45,687 nt of DNA from positions 1 to 45,687 of the forward strand of contig JAJDUT010000004.1 of assembly GCA_022826515.1 (NCBI GenBank), given 5' to 3'. The position numbers and the translations under genes were made by a program. Below are positions 1 through 9,000 of the stretch, one piece after another; the stretch's first letter is position 1; every line of letters starts with the position of its first letter. The notes below the pieces were generated by a model, which saw only the letters and a program-made list of their open reading frames with translations, did no database searches and had not been told where the DNA came from. This DNA is from Candidatus Latescibacterota bacterium (GTDB lineage Bacteria; Latescibacterota; UBA2968; UBA8231).

Positions 1-38
1 TACCGCCTACTGTCGTGTACTTAGGCCGGGTTGTAACT

Positions 39-866
39 ATGTACGTGCTTAAATTTTATAAAATCCTACTGCTCGCTCTCATCGCTTGGGGATGCGAGCC
101 GGAAACAGCGGCGGAGCGACCCGCGCTGGTGGCCGAACTACCGGATGGGGTCGAGATGGCCTTCGTCTGGATTGATCCGGGCACCTTTGTCATGGGCTCG
201 CCTCCGACCGAACCGGGACGGGACGACGACGAGGCACCGCAACGCGAGGTGCAAATTACTCGGGGTTTCTATCTGGCGCAGACCGAGATCACTCAGCAAC
301 AGTGGACTGCGGTCATGGATACGCAGCCGTGGGCTGGCCTGGATTTCGTCCTCCAAGGACCGGACTATCCGGCCGCGGGCCTGTCGTGGCTCGACGTCGA
401 GCAATTCGCCGCGGCTCTCAACGCTAGCGCCGGTGCTGAACTCTATCGCCTGCCCACGGAAGCCGAGTGGGAGTACGCCTGCCGGGCTGGTACCACTACC
501 CGCTGGTCTTTTGGCGACGACGAGGTGCTGCTGGACGACTTTGCTTGGCACACTGGCAATACTTGGGACGTCGGCCTGCGACACAGCCAGTTAGTGGCCA
601 CGAAAAAACCCAATCCTTGGGGCTTGTACGATATGCACGGGAATCTGTGGGAGTGGGTGCATGACTGGTACAGTCCCGAGTACTACGGCAGTGCTCCCAA
701 AGTGGATCCTTCCGGTCCCACAGCCGGGATACAGCGCGTTCTCCGGGGTGGTTATTTCCACAACAACGGAGCCCGTCGCCTGCGCTCGGCCAACCGCCTC
801 AGCCAAGTGCCGCACGGGCGCTATGCCTCGGTGGGAGCGCGGCTGCTGAGGGAGGGGCCGCCATGA
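39..866 (+). CDS. SUMF1/FGE-like domain lipoprotein
   Basis: The protein has 275 residues and is probably an outer-surface or periplasmic lipoprotein. An N-terminal hydrophobic stretch ends in a lipobox-like AWGC near residue 19. The rest is a formylglycine-generating-enzyme-like (SUMF1/PvdO) fold: 'FVMGSPPTE' near residue 52, 'RLPTEAEWEYACRAG', 'WGLYDMHGNLWEWVHDWY' and 'RVLRGGYFHN'. The paired cysteines of true formylglycine-generating enzymes are not visible near the C-terminus, so a binding or structural role is more likely than sulfatase activation. I start at ATG 39 rather than the in-frame GTG at 15, because translation from 39 gives a clean signal peptide. The TGA stop overlaps an ATG (863) that looks like the original start of the next gene. 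A second protein of this type lies at 2997-3752. Confidence 0.85.
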   Translation: MYVLKFYKILLLALIAWGCEPETAAERPALVAELPDGVEMAFVWIDPGTFVMGSPPTEPGRDDDEAPQREVQITRGFYLAQTEITQQQWTAVMDTQPWAGLDFVLQGPDYPAAGLSWLDVEQFAAALNASAGAELYRLPTEAEWEYACRAGTTTRWSFGDDEVLLDDFAWHTGNTWDVGLRHSQLVATKKPNPWGLYDMHGNLWEWVHDWYSPEYYGSAPKVDPSGPTAGIQRVLRGGYFHNNGARRLRSANRLSQVPHGRYASVGARLLREGPP

Positions 867-960
867 CCAACCGTCAACGAGCGTGGCTCCCTATTCTGCG
901 TCCATCTGCGTCATCTGCGGATGCGGGGCCGCCATGACCAGCCGTCAACAAGCGTGGCTC
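854..960 (+). repeat. Duplicated gene start split by ATCTGCG repeat (copy A)
   Basis: A 36-bp sequence holding the ATGACC start region occurs at 854-889 and again at 925-960 with two mismatches. Between the copies (890-924) lies a spacer with three iterations of ATCTGCG or TCTGCG, including CATCTGCGTCATCTGCGGAT. The same spacer motif occurs at 3811-3841 (inverted) and 15455-15487. Confidence 0.8.
863..937 (+). other. Ghost 24-codon ORF from duplicated start
   Basis: The upstream copy of the duplicated start opens a 24-codon frame. It begins with MTNRQRAW, crosses the ATCTGCG spacer and ends in AGPP with a TGA that overlaps ATG 934. The stop/start overlap seen at 863-866 is therefore recreated at 934-937. 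Ribosomes leaving the first gene could still be handed on. It is probably not a functional peptide. Confidence 0.5.
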
Positions 961-3000
961 TTCCGCCTCGCTGGACTGGGACTGGGGTTGGTCCTCGTCG
1001 TGGTTGCGGAACTGCTGTTGCACTTGGTCCCGGCGTTGGCTCCCGAGCCTTTTCTCGTCAACTTGGTCGAGCGCGATGAGCGGCGCTTGCGCAGCATCAA
1101 CCCCCTCTATGCCAAGCGCTTTTTCTTTCAACGTTATCAAGGCAAACTCATCGGCAGCGGCCGCATGGGGGGCCAGCCCTTTTTCGAGCCGGCCCCCCGC
1201 CAGCGCCTTCGCGTGGTCTTCGCCGGTGCCTCCACGGTCCAGGGCTATCCCTACATCCAATCCCTGGCGGCTCCGTCCTTTTTGGCGGCCATGCTGCGGG
1301 ACATCTGGCCTGATAAAGAGGTCCAGGTGTTCAACCTAGGGATCACGTCAATCGCCAGTTTTGCCGTTGCCAGAGTGGTCGAAGACGCCTTGCAACTGGA
1401 GCCGGACCTAGTGGTGGTGTACACCGGCCACAATGAATTCAATGGGATCTACGGGGTTGATGAACACCATTCGCCCTGGCGCAACCGGCTGCACTACTTT
1501 CTCATGCAGAGACGGCTCACTGCTTTGGTGCAGACGGGACTGGACTATTTTCGCGGCAGCGAGGTCTCCTCCACGGCCTTGGCGCGGATTATGGCCGAGC
1601 GCGGCCAAGTCGCGCTGGACAGCCCGCGCCGCCGGGCCGCTCCCGAGCATTTGTGCGCCAACCTGCTAAGTGTGGCCGCTGCCTGTAGCAAAGCCGAGGT
1701 CCCGCTAATCCTATGCACCTTGGCGGCCAATGAGGCTGGCTTCGCGCCCGGCGCTGGGGCCGCCCCTCCTTTAGAGGAGCATCTAGCCCGGCAGTGGCAG
1801 CAACAGGTGGCCAAGGCCGCCGAGGTTCTGGTGATGGAAACCCCGCCCTTAGAGGCTGTCCAGGAGGCGTTGGAGAATTTGACCGCGGCGGCTCAGTTGT
1901 GGGAAAAACACGCCTATCTATGGTATCTCAGGGGCCGGGGCTTAGTCCACTTGCAGCGTCCTGCGGCGGCCCGCCAAGCCTTTGCCAAGGGTCGCCAACT
2001 CGACACCATGCCCTGGCGGGCACCGCGCTCTTTCAACGCGGTGATCGACAGCGTGGCGCGCCAGAGCAGGGCTGGGTTGGCCGATGTGCAAGCGGCCTTT
2101 GATCGGGCTGCTCCTCCCGAGGGCGTGGGCTGGGAGTTGATGGCCGATCACCTGCATCCTTCGGTGGCGGGACAGGCCCTGTTGGCTCGCACGGTCGTCG
2201 AAGCTGTGCCGCAAGTCGTGGAAGAACCTGTCGAGTTGGAACGCCTGCGCAGCGATGCTCAGTACCGAAACCTGCTGGGCGATCTGCCCGTCGGCCGCCT
2301 GCGGGTCTTCCAAGCCATGGCCGAATTGTTCAGTCGGCCGCCTATGGATCGGTACAACGCCCACAATGCCACGCGCTACCGGCGATTGGCCAAGCAGCTA
2401 TGGGAAGGACTCTCCGCGGCTGAGCAGCGCGGCGCTGAACAGTGGATGCGCCACCGGGAACAGGGGCTGCTGGCCCTGCAAGTGGCAGAGCAACTTTTTG
2501 CTGTGCGCGATTTTCCAACGGCTCGTTCGTACTACAGAGCGGCCCGCTGGGAAGCGCCCTTTACTCTGCGGGGCGATCTGTGGGCTGCGGTGCAGTGGGG
2601 GCGGACCTTTGCGATGAGCGGCGAGGCCATCTCCGGCGACCGGGCCGCGGTCCTGCAACGCGCCCTGCAGCGCTTTCCCTTCATCGTCGGCTCTGCCCCG
2701 GCCGATCCGGGATTCGCTGCGCTGATCAAAGGCCAGCTTCACTTTCTGTTGGAGCAGTACCAGCAGGCCCTGCCGCCTCTTTTGCAGGCCCTCGAAGCGC
2801 CCCAGATCCGGCGCGAATACATCTTTGTGCTCTTCCCGGCTCTGGCGCAGACCTTGATCCACAACGACCGCTTGGAGGACGCTCGCCGCCTAGCGCGCCA
2901 GTTTGCCGTCAAAGGATCGCACACTCAGTATTTTATTCCCCTAGTGGAAACGCTGGCGCAACCAGACCTAGGGGACCGCGCCCAAAGAGGAGACTTGTGA
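934..3000 (+). CDS. Membrane-anchored SGNH/GDSL hydrolase with TPR-like region
   Basis: The protein has 688 residues. It starts with a short cationic segment and one membrane helix (about residues 10-35), so the body is probably periplasmic. The SGNH fold shows a block-I serine in 'FAGASTVQGYP' (Ser100), 'GHNEF' (Asn167) and a late 'DHLHP' (Asp405, His408), giving a plausible Ser-Asp-His set. Members of this superfamily act as esterases, including on acylated sugars; the substrate here is unknown. Helical repeats resembling TPRs follow the SGNH core and also occupy the last 200 residues ('ARSYYRAARWEAP', 'LLEQYQQALPPLLQALEAP'). ATG 934 is preferred over GTG 883, which would add a stretch encoded by the repeat insert. 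The stop overlaps the next gene's GTG by 4 bp, consistent with coupled translation. Confidence 0.8.
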   Translation: MTSRQQAWLFRLAGLGLGLVLVVVAELLLHLVPALAPEPFLVNLVERDERRLRSINPLYAKRFFFQRYQGKLIGSGRMGGQPFFEPAPRQRLRVVFAGASTVQGYPYIQSLAAPSFLAAMLRDIWPDKEVQVFNLGITSIASFAVARVVEDALQLEPDLVVVYTGHNEFNGIYGVDEHHSPWRNRLHYFLMQRRLTALVQTGLDYFRGSEVSSTALARIMAERGQVALDSPRRRAAPEHLCANLLSVAAACSKAEVPLILCTLAANEAGFAPGAGAAPPLEEHLARQWQQQVAKAAEVLVMETPPLEAVQEALENLTAAAQLWEKHAYLWYLRGRGLVHLQRPAAARQAFAKGRQLDTMPWRAPRSFNAVIDSVARQSRAGLADVQAAFDRAAPPEGVGWELMADHLHPSVAGQALLARTVVEAVPQVVEEPVELERLRSDAQYRNLLGDLPVGRLRVFQAMAELFSRPPMDRYNAHNATRYRRLAKQLWEGLSAAEQRGAEQWMRHREQGLLALQVAEQLFAVRDFPTARSYYRAARWEAPFTLRGDLWAAVQWGRTFAMSGEAISGDRAAVLQRALQRFPFIVGSAPADPGFAALIKGQLHFLLEQYQQALPPLLQALEAPQIRREYIFVLFPALAQTLIHNDRLEDARRLARQFAVKGSHTQYFIPLVETLAQPDLGDRAQRGDL

Positions 3001-3752
3001 AACGCGTAGTAGTCCTGTTGCTCAGTGTCGGTCTAAGCGCCTGCGATAAGGGCTCGGGGCCGACGGACTCTGAGGACCCGCCGGGCATGGTGAAAATCCC
3101 GGCCGGTCCCTTCATCATGGGCTCCGACTCCGGTGCCAGTGACGAGCGCCCCGCACATTCTGTGCATCTCAATGGCTTCTGGATTGACCGCCACGAAGTG
3201 AGTACAGCCGAGTGGAATGCCTATGCCCAAGCCATGAACCTGCCGATCCGATCGGCCCCGGACGACCATCCGATCATCTCGGTGGGCTGGCCCGATGCCC
3301 TAGCCTATTGCCAGTGGGTCGGCAAGCGCCTGCCCACGGAGGCAGAGTGGGAAAAAGCCGCCCGGGGGACCGATGGACGCACCTATCCCTGGGGTGAAGG
3401 CATCGATCGCACTAGGGCCAACTACGGAACGGATTTTTGCTGTGACGTCGACGCCAGCGATGGGTACTCCTTTACTTCGCCGGTGGGTCATTACCCACAA
3501 GGGGAATCGCCCTATGGGGTCCGCGATATGGCCGGCAATGTCTGGGAGTGGGTGGCAGACTGGTATCACAGCGAGTATTATACCGGCGAACACGAGCGCA
3601 ATCCCCTTGGACCGGCGGACGGAACGCTGAAAGTGGTGCGCGGGGGCTCGTGGTCCAATGCTCCCAATCTGTTGCGCGCCTCGTACCGCCGGGCCTGCAG
3701 CCCGTTCAGCGCCGATGGCAATGTCGGCTTTCGCTGCGCGGTGGACGAATGA
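2997..3752 (+). CDS. SUMF1/FGE-like domain lipoprotein (second copy)
   Basis: The protein has 251 residues. A GTG start overlaps the previous stop (GTGA), and the N-terminus is a clear lipoprotein signal ending in LSAC. The mature part is a SUMF1-type fold: 'MVKIPAGPFIMGSD', 'GFWIDRHEVSTAEWNAYA', 'RLPTEAEWEKAARG', 'YGVRDMAGNVWEWVADWY' and 'VVRGGSWSNAP', closing with 'GNVGFRCAVDE'. Cysteines occur ('FCCDVD', 'RRACSPFS', 'FRCA'), but the catalytic arrangement of formylglycine-generating enzymes is not evident. Two such lipoproteins bracket the SGNH protein, suggesting all three serve one envelope process. The stop overlaps a ghost ATG at 3749. Confidence 0.85.
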   Translation: MKRVVVLLLSVGLSACDKGSGPTDSEDPPGMVKIPAGPFIMGSDSGASDERPAHSVHLNGFWIDRHEVSTAEWNAYAQAMNLPIRSAPDDHPIISVGWPDALAYCQWVGKRLPTEAEWEKAARGTDGRTYPWGEGIDRTRANYGTDFCCDVDASDGYSFTSPVGHYPQGESPYGVRDMAGNVWEWVADWYHSEYYTGEHERNPLGPADGTLKVVRGGSWSNAPNLLRASYRRACSPFSADGNVGFRCAVDE

Positions 3753-3841
3753 TCCCCACGATTCTGAGAAGTTGTCTTAAAGCCCTTATGGCGGCCCCCC
3801 GACGGCAAGGATCCGCAGATGAACGCAGATGAACGCGGATG
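3749..3841 (+). repeat. Ghost start plus inverted ATCTGCG repeat (copy C)
   Basis: ATG 3749 overlaps the preceding stop (ATGA) and opens a 28-codon frame that dies inside a repeat at 3811-3841. Read on the minus strand, this repeat contains CGTTCATCTGCGTTCATCTG. The real gene starts at 3872. This matches the layout at 854-960 and 15431-15511, but any similarity between ghost and real start is weak here, so the duplication is not demonstrated at this site. Confidence 0.55.
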
Positions 3842-3871
3842 TGAAATGAGGTTGAGTGGAGCGCACGTAGA

Positions 3872-5953
3872 ATGTTGAGACGGCTTCTGCAAGAACGGGT
3901 CCTGCTCGCCGTTGTCGGCCTAGTCGCAGTATGCTCCACCGTCCAGACCGAGGAACTCACTTGGGAGCAGACCGCATGGCGCAGCGCGCTCTACTACCGC
4001 ACCACCTTTGAGGCCCCCGAAGCTGGCGAGGGCTTGCTGCATATAGCTGCAGCCGACAGCTTGGCCGCGTACTTCAACGGCGAACTGGTCGGCAGTGATT
4101 CCAGCGTGGTGCAGCCGCGAGTTTTTGCCGTGCCGGTGGTGCGCGGCGACAACCACATCGCCGCGCTGGTGGTCAATCGCGGTCGCGGTCACGGCAATGG
4201 TTTGGCCGCGACCTTGGCCGTGGAATTTGCTGCGGGAGATACCTCGACAGTGCAAACGACGACCGATCGCACCCGCCAGCCTTGGTACTGGAGTGACCAG
4301 TTGCAGACCGATGAGGGGTGGACGACTGCTGAGGTGGCGCGGGACGAGGCTTGGCATCTGGTGCAAGAAGGCACGCTAGAGCCGGCTTTGTCCATCGGCC
4401 AGCCCATCGCCGGCTTTTTAGGTGGGACGGATATTGGCTCGCTAGCCGGCGGCATTGTCCTCAAACAAGTGCGCGGCCAAAATTTGGCCAAGGACCGGAT
4501 CTCCAACCGCCCGGAGGTGCTCGACGGCGATTTGAATACCTCGTGGAATCCGCCGATCAACGCCCTGAATTTCAATGCCGATATCGACTTGGGGACGCGG
4601 CGCAAAATCCACGCTGTGCGGGTTCTGACCCGGGGCCGCACCCAAGAGCAGTTCTTCGACCGCTCCCTGCGCGGTTACTCCATTCAGGTCAGCGACGACC
4701 AGATCCGCTGGACCGAAGTGGCCATCCTGCGCGACATCGTCGATTTCATCCGCAGTGAGGTGCGCTTTCCGCCGCTGTGGACGCGCCATTTGCGCTTGGT
4801 CATCGTCGATATCAACGCCATCACCCAGCCCAATGTGGCCGAAATAGAGGTGTACGGCAGCCTGCACGCAGAGCGGGGAACGTTTATTTCGGCACCGCTC
4901 GACCTCGGCGCTCCGAACGTGGTCAAGAACGTAGGTCGGGTGCGCTGGCAGGCCACGGTTCCCGCTGGCACGGAACTCACCGTGCAGTTCCGCAGCGCCG
5001 ACCAAGCCGCCGCGCTAGCTGATCCGACAGGGGGATGGAGTGCGCCTCTAACCAACGGGGACATCTGGTTCCCAGCTGAGGAACCGCGTGCGTTCTTGCA
5101 ATACCGGGTCAACATGGCGACCCGCTCCCCCGAGAAAACCCCTGTTTTCGAGCATCTAGAGATCGATTTTGATCTCGACCAAGTGCCCGTCTCTAAGGCG
5201 TGGGGCCGCATTGTCCCCAATCGCGTCTCCATGGGCCGGGATACCTCCTTTACCTACACGCTCGATGTGGAATTCGCCGACACCGACGCGGGCTTGGCCC
5301 AGATTCGCATCGACGTGCCTGCGCCGGCCGTGCTCGAAGAAATCACCGGCTTGGAAGGTAGTGCGATCGAGACTTGGGACTCGACTCGCGACCAGCTCAC
5401 CATCTCCTTGGCCGAGCCGCTACGGCAAGACGCCCAGTTGCAAATTCGCTTTAGGACGCGAACGCACGCGGCGATCCATGCGTTTCGCGCCCGCCTCTTT
5501 GCGCCCAATTCTGACAACCCGCTCAACGCGGCCGAAAACGCGGCTGTTGACCCGCAGAGCAATGCACCTTATTCGTGGGTGCTGTCGGCTGCGACCTCGG
5601 AGGAGCGGGCGCTCTCCCAAGTGCGCGTCCACCCGCCGGTCTTCAGCCCCAACGCCGATGGGATCAACGATTTTGCCACTATCGAATTCGCCCTCTCCAA
5701 GGTCGAGGCCCCGCGACAGGTGGGTATCCGCATCTTTGATCTGAGTGGACGCTTGGTGCGCGATCTCAGTCCGCCGCCGCTGTCGGCCGGTGCCTATGTG
5801 CGGCTGCCAACTGACAGCCGGCCCCCGGGTTTGTGGGATGGGCGCAATGCCACGGGTTCGCTAGTGGCCCCGGGCCTGTACCTCTACCGGGTGGAAGTTG
5901 AGGTGGATACGGGTGCTGAACGCGTCGCCGGGGTCGTCGGAGTTGTGTACTAG
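3872..5953 (+). CDS. Secreted discoidin-domain protein with C-terminal FlgD-like Ig domain
   Basis: The protein has 693 residues. A signal peptide (about 1-28) is followed by a jelly-roll-like domain (about 30-115; 'YYRTTFEAPEAGEG', 'AAYFNGELVG') like those in glycosidases. A discoidin/F5-8C-like domain follows (about 195-330; 'VLDGDLNTSWNPP', 'IDLGTRRKIHAVRVL', 'RGYSIQVSDDQIRWTEVA'). After a beta-rich middle comes a FlgD/CHU_C-type Ig domain (about 586-693; 'FSPNADGINDFATIEFAL', 'IRIFDLSGRLVRDL', 'APGLYLYRVEVEVD'). This layout suggests binding of carbohydrate or matrix at the cell surface; the terminal domain is typical of exported FCB-type proteins. A paralogue lies at 38387-41443, and both end in Val-Tyr. 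The gene sits mid-operon between a SUMF1-like lipoprotein and the TPR protein. Domains are assigned by eye. Confidence 0.75.
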   Translation: MLRRLLQERVLLAVVGLVAVCSTVQTEELTWEQTAWRSALYYRTTFEAPEAGEGLLHIAAADSLAAYFNGELVGSDSSVVQPRVFAVPVVRGDNHIAALVVNRGRGHGNGLAATLAVEFAAGDTSTVQTTTDRTRQPWYWSDQLQTDEGWTTAEVARDEAWHLVQEGTLEPALSIGQPIAGFLGGTDIGSLAGGIVLKQVRGQNLAKDRISNRPEVLDGDLNTSWNPPINALNFNADIDLGTRRKIHAVRVLTRGRTQEQFFDRSLRGYSIQVSDDQIRWTEVAILRDIVDFIRSEVRFPPLWTRHLRLVIVDINAITQPNVAEIEVYGSLHAERGTFISAPLDLGAPNVVKNVGRVRWQATVPAGTELTVQFRSADQAAALADPTGGWSAPLTNGDIWFPAEEPRAFLQYRVNMATRSPEKTPVFEHLEIDFDLDQVPVSKAWGRIVPNRVSMGRDTSFTYTLDVEFADTDAGLAQIRIDVPAPAVLEEITGLEGSAIETWDSTRDQLTISLAEPLRQDAQLQIRFRTRTHAAIHAFRARLFAPNSDNPLNAAENAAVDPQSNAPYSWVLSAATSEERALSQVRVHPPVFSPNADGINDFATIEFALSKVEAPRQVGIRIFDLSGRLVRDLSPPPLSAGAYVRLPTDSRPPGLWDGRNATGSLVAPGLYLYRVEVEVDTGAERVAGVVGVVY

Positions 5954-5976
5954 GAGTGTACGATAATGGGTCATTC

Positions 5977-6004
5977 GTAGGGGCGGTTCGCGAACCGCCC
6001 TTAC
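5977..6004. repeat. REP-like intergenic palindrome
   Basis: Bases 5981-6000 (GGGCGGTTCGCGAACCGCCC) are a perfect 20-bp palindrome, flanked by near-symmetric GTAG and TTAC. It lies in the 64-bp gap before the TPR gene. It looks like a dispersed REP-type hairpin. There is no U-tract, so a strong terminator is unlikely; in mRNA it could stabilise upstream transcript or reduce read-through. Confidence 0.75.
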
Positions 6005-6017
6005 AGGGGAACAATCT

Positions 6018-9000
6018 ATGATTCCGCTAGTCATCCTATCTCTACTGACCCTCGCCGCGGCTGCGACCCGCTTTGTGCCCACGGCCGAGGAGATGCAGGC
6101 CCGCTTTGAGCACGGCCAGAACTTCTACGCCTCTGGGGCCTACGATCAGGCCATTGAAAACTACCGCCACATCATGCGCAGTCGGCACAAACTGCTCGCG
6201 ATGGAGGCCATTCGAGTTTCTGTCGGCCAGATAGACGCGCCCCTGCAAGAAGTGGCCGCGTACCAAATTGGCAATGCCTATTTCAAGATGGGCGAAGAAG
6301 AACTCAAAAGGGCGGCGCAGGCTCGCAGCGACAAAGAGCGCGTCCAGCACCAGGGCCGGGCCGACGACTTATTGGGACAGGCCGTGGAGGCGTTTGTCGC
6401 CGCCGAGACCCTCTCCGCTACCCCGACGCTCCAGGCCCTCGCCCGCAGCCGGGCCGTGGCCTGCGCGTACCGCATGGGAGAGTATCGCCGCACCATCGAC
6501 GAAGCGCGGCAACTGGTCGCCAGCTATCCCACTAGTCCTTACGTGGCTCATGCGTTGTATGATATTGGCTGGTCGCACTATCAACTGGGCGAATACGCCC
6601 AGAGTATTGCGGTTTTCGAGGATTTGGTCGGGCGTTTTCCCTCGGGGTATCGCACTAGCAGGGCGCTCTTTCAAATTGGCGAATGCTACTTTGCGCTGGA
6701 GCGCTTTGCCGAAGCCATTCCCAGCTACCAACGGCTGGTCGACTCACAGCGCCTCGACCGCATGTCCGAGCGCGAGATCCTGCGCATGCAGCGCAACAAA
6801 CTTGCCGGCCTAGTCGACGAGACCGAGCTGGAGATTGCCGCCAAGGCCCTGCTGCGCATTGGCGAGTGCCGCGAGCGCACCGGGGAGTACGCGCTGGCCG
6901 TGGAGGCATACTCCTTGGTGGCCGCGCGCTTTGCCGACGAGCGCCGTCTGTCCGAGGAAGCCTATTTGCGCCAGGCTCAGTTGCACTACCAGCGCGGCGA
7001 TGTGGCCGCCAGTATCGCGGTGTACCAGCGCGCCCTAGAAGCGCAACAGGACGATTTTGGCCGGGCGCGGCTGCAATTGCTGCTGGCCAACCGCTACTTT
7101 GAAACTGGGAACTACTTAGAGGCCGTGCACGAATACAGCGCGTACCGCGACGACTATGCCGCCTTTGCGGCCCAAGCTGGTCTGCCCCTCGAAGGGGTGG
7201 GACTGCAAATTGCCCGGGCTTGGTTCGGTCGCGCTGAAGCGGAAGAGGTCGCGCCCGAGGAGCGGGCCGATCTTTTCCGCCGCGCCGAATCGGAATTGCG
7301 CCGCAACTTGGAAGCCTTCCCCAGTTCGACCTACGAAGTGGACCTGCGCTTCAATTTGGGGCTGGCCCTGCAGCGCCAGCACGAGGCGGTCACCACCGCG
7401 CAGGCCCTCGACATTTTCGAGGCGTTAGCGGCCTCGCCGCAGGCTGGTGGGTATCGGCACAGCGCCCTTTTCCAGTGCGCCCGCATCCTCCACGGCCGTG
7501 GCGAGTACGCGGATGCCATCCAGATCTATCAGAGCTTAGACGAAGAGCTGGGCGACAAACCCGAAGCCGATATCGCCCGCTTTGAAGCGGCCATAGTCCA
7601 GCGCGATGCTGGCGCTTGGGATGAGGCGGTCGCCTCCTTTCTTCAGGTCCGCGGCGAGGCGGAAATTCACTCGCGCTCCCGACTCGAAGCTGGCCGCCTC
7701 CTGCTGCAGCAGGGGCGCACCCAAAGGGCGCTGGCAGTCCTGCGGGAGGGTGCTCAAACCGAGACTGATGGGGCCTCGCAAACGCTGTTCAATTACCTCA
7801 TCGCCACGGCTCTGTCCCGCGCCGGCGACCTCGATGCGGCTCTGCCCTACTTTGACCTAACCCTAGCCGCTGCGGATTCGTCCTTTGTCCACCAAGCCTT
7901 TTACGGCCGGGGCATGGCCTATTTCAGACTCGGCCAGCACGCCCAAGCCATCGCCGATTTGGAGCGCGCCGCCGCAGATTCGTCCCTCACCGCGGCTTCC
8001 CGCCTGTTGGCTGCGGCTTATATCGCCGGTGGGCGCATTGAACAAGGGTTGCAGCTATACCGGCGTTTGCTGCAGACGGCTTCCTCTCCGCTCCAACGCG
8101 GCGAGTACTCGCTAGCCTTGGCCGAAATCGCCTATCGCCAAGAGCGCTATGGCGAGGCCATTGCCACCTGCCGGGAGCTGCTCGCCCTCGATTTTGCCGA
8201 AGAAGAGCGGCCCTTAGAGCGCACCTACTATCTGCGCGAAAAAGGCCACTGGCTCATAGCCGATGCCGCCTTACGCTTGGAAGACTACCAAGCTGTGGCC
8301 GACGCCGCGGCTGCGGGTCTGACAGAGTACCCGAGCGGATTTTACGCGCCCGATTTCCTCTTTTTGGGCGGGCTGGCCGCCCTGCAACTGGACCGCTACG
8401 AAGAGGCGGTTGGCCGCTTGCAGGACTCGATCACTCGCTACCCAGAACACCCCAACGCCGCGGAAGCCCACTACTACTTGGGATACGCGTACTTCAATCA
8501 GACCCTTTTTGCCCAGGCCGTGGCTGCCTTTGAGTTCGTCGTGGTCCAGGCTCCGGACCGCAACATTGCCCCGGATGCTCTCTTTCGCCTAGCCGAATGC
8601 CGCTATAATCTGCAGCAGTACGATCAGGCCCAGGACCAGTACCAGCAGCTCATTGACCGCTATCCCCATAGCCCCTTGGCCGAGGAAGCTCTCTACAACA
8701 TTGGCTGGTGTCTGATGAATTCCCTTTCTGGGGATGCGGACCAGAAAAATAAAGAGGTGCAACGGGCTTTTGCGGCGTACCTCGAAAACTTTCCCGAGGG
8801 TCGCTATGCGTCCATTGCCCGCTATACCCTCGGCGAGTTGTTGTACAATCAAGGCGACCACCAAGCGGCGTACGACATCTTTCGCCAAATCGAAGACCAA
8901 TACCCCGATACTCCGGCGGCCTCCCAGGCTGCCGCCATGTTACCCGAGTTGCGCGAGGCCGTGGCCTACGGAGATTACGCGGCGTTGACCGACAGCCTCA

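Noticed and set aside
883..933. GTG at 883 as the start of the SGNH gene
   Set aside because: It would begin inside the duplicated start and read through the ATCTGCG spacer; ATG 934 keeps the stop/start overlap and starts right before the membrane helix.
2442..2996. N-terminal extension of the second SUMF1-like gene by an upstream ATG in the same frame
   Set aside because: The extension overlaps the SGNH gene and is Arg/Pro/Gly-rich; GTG 2997 gives a textbook lipoprotein signal.
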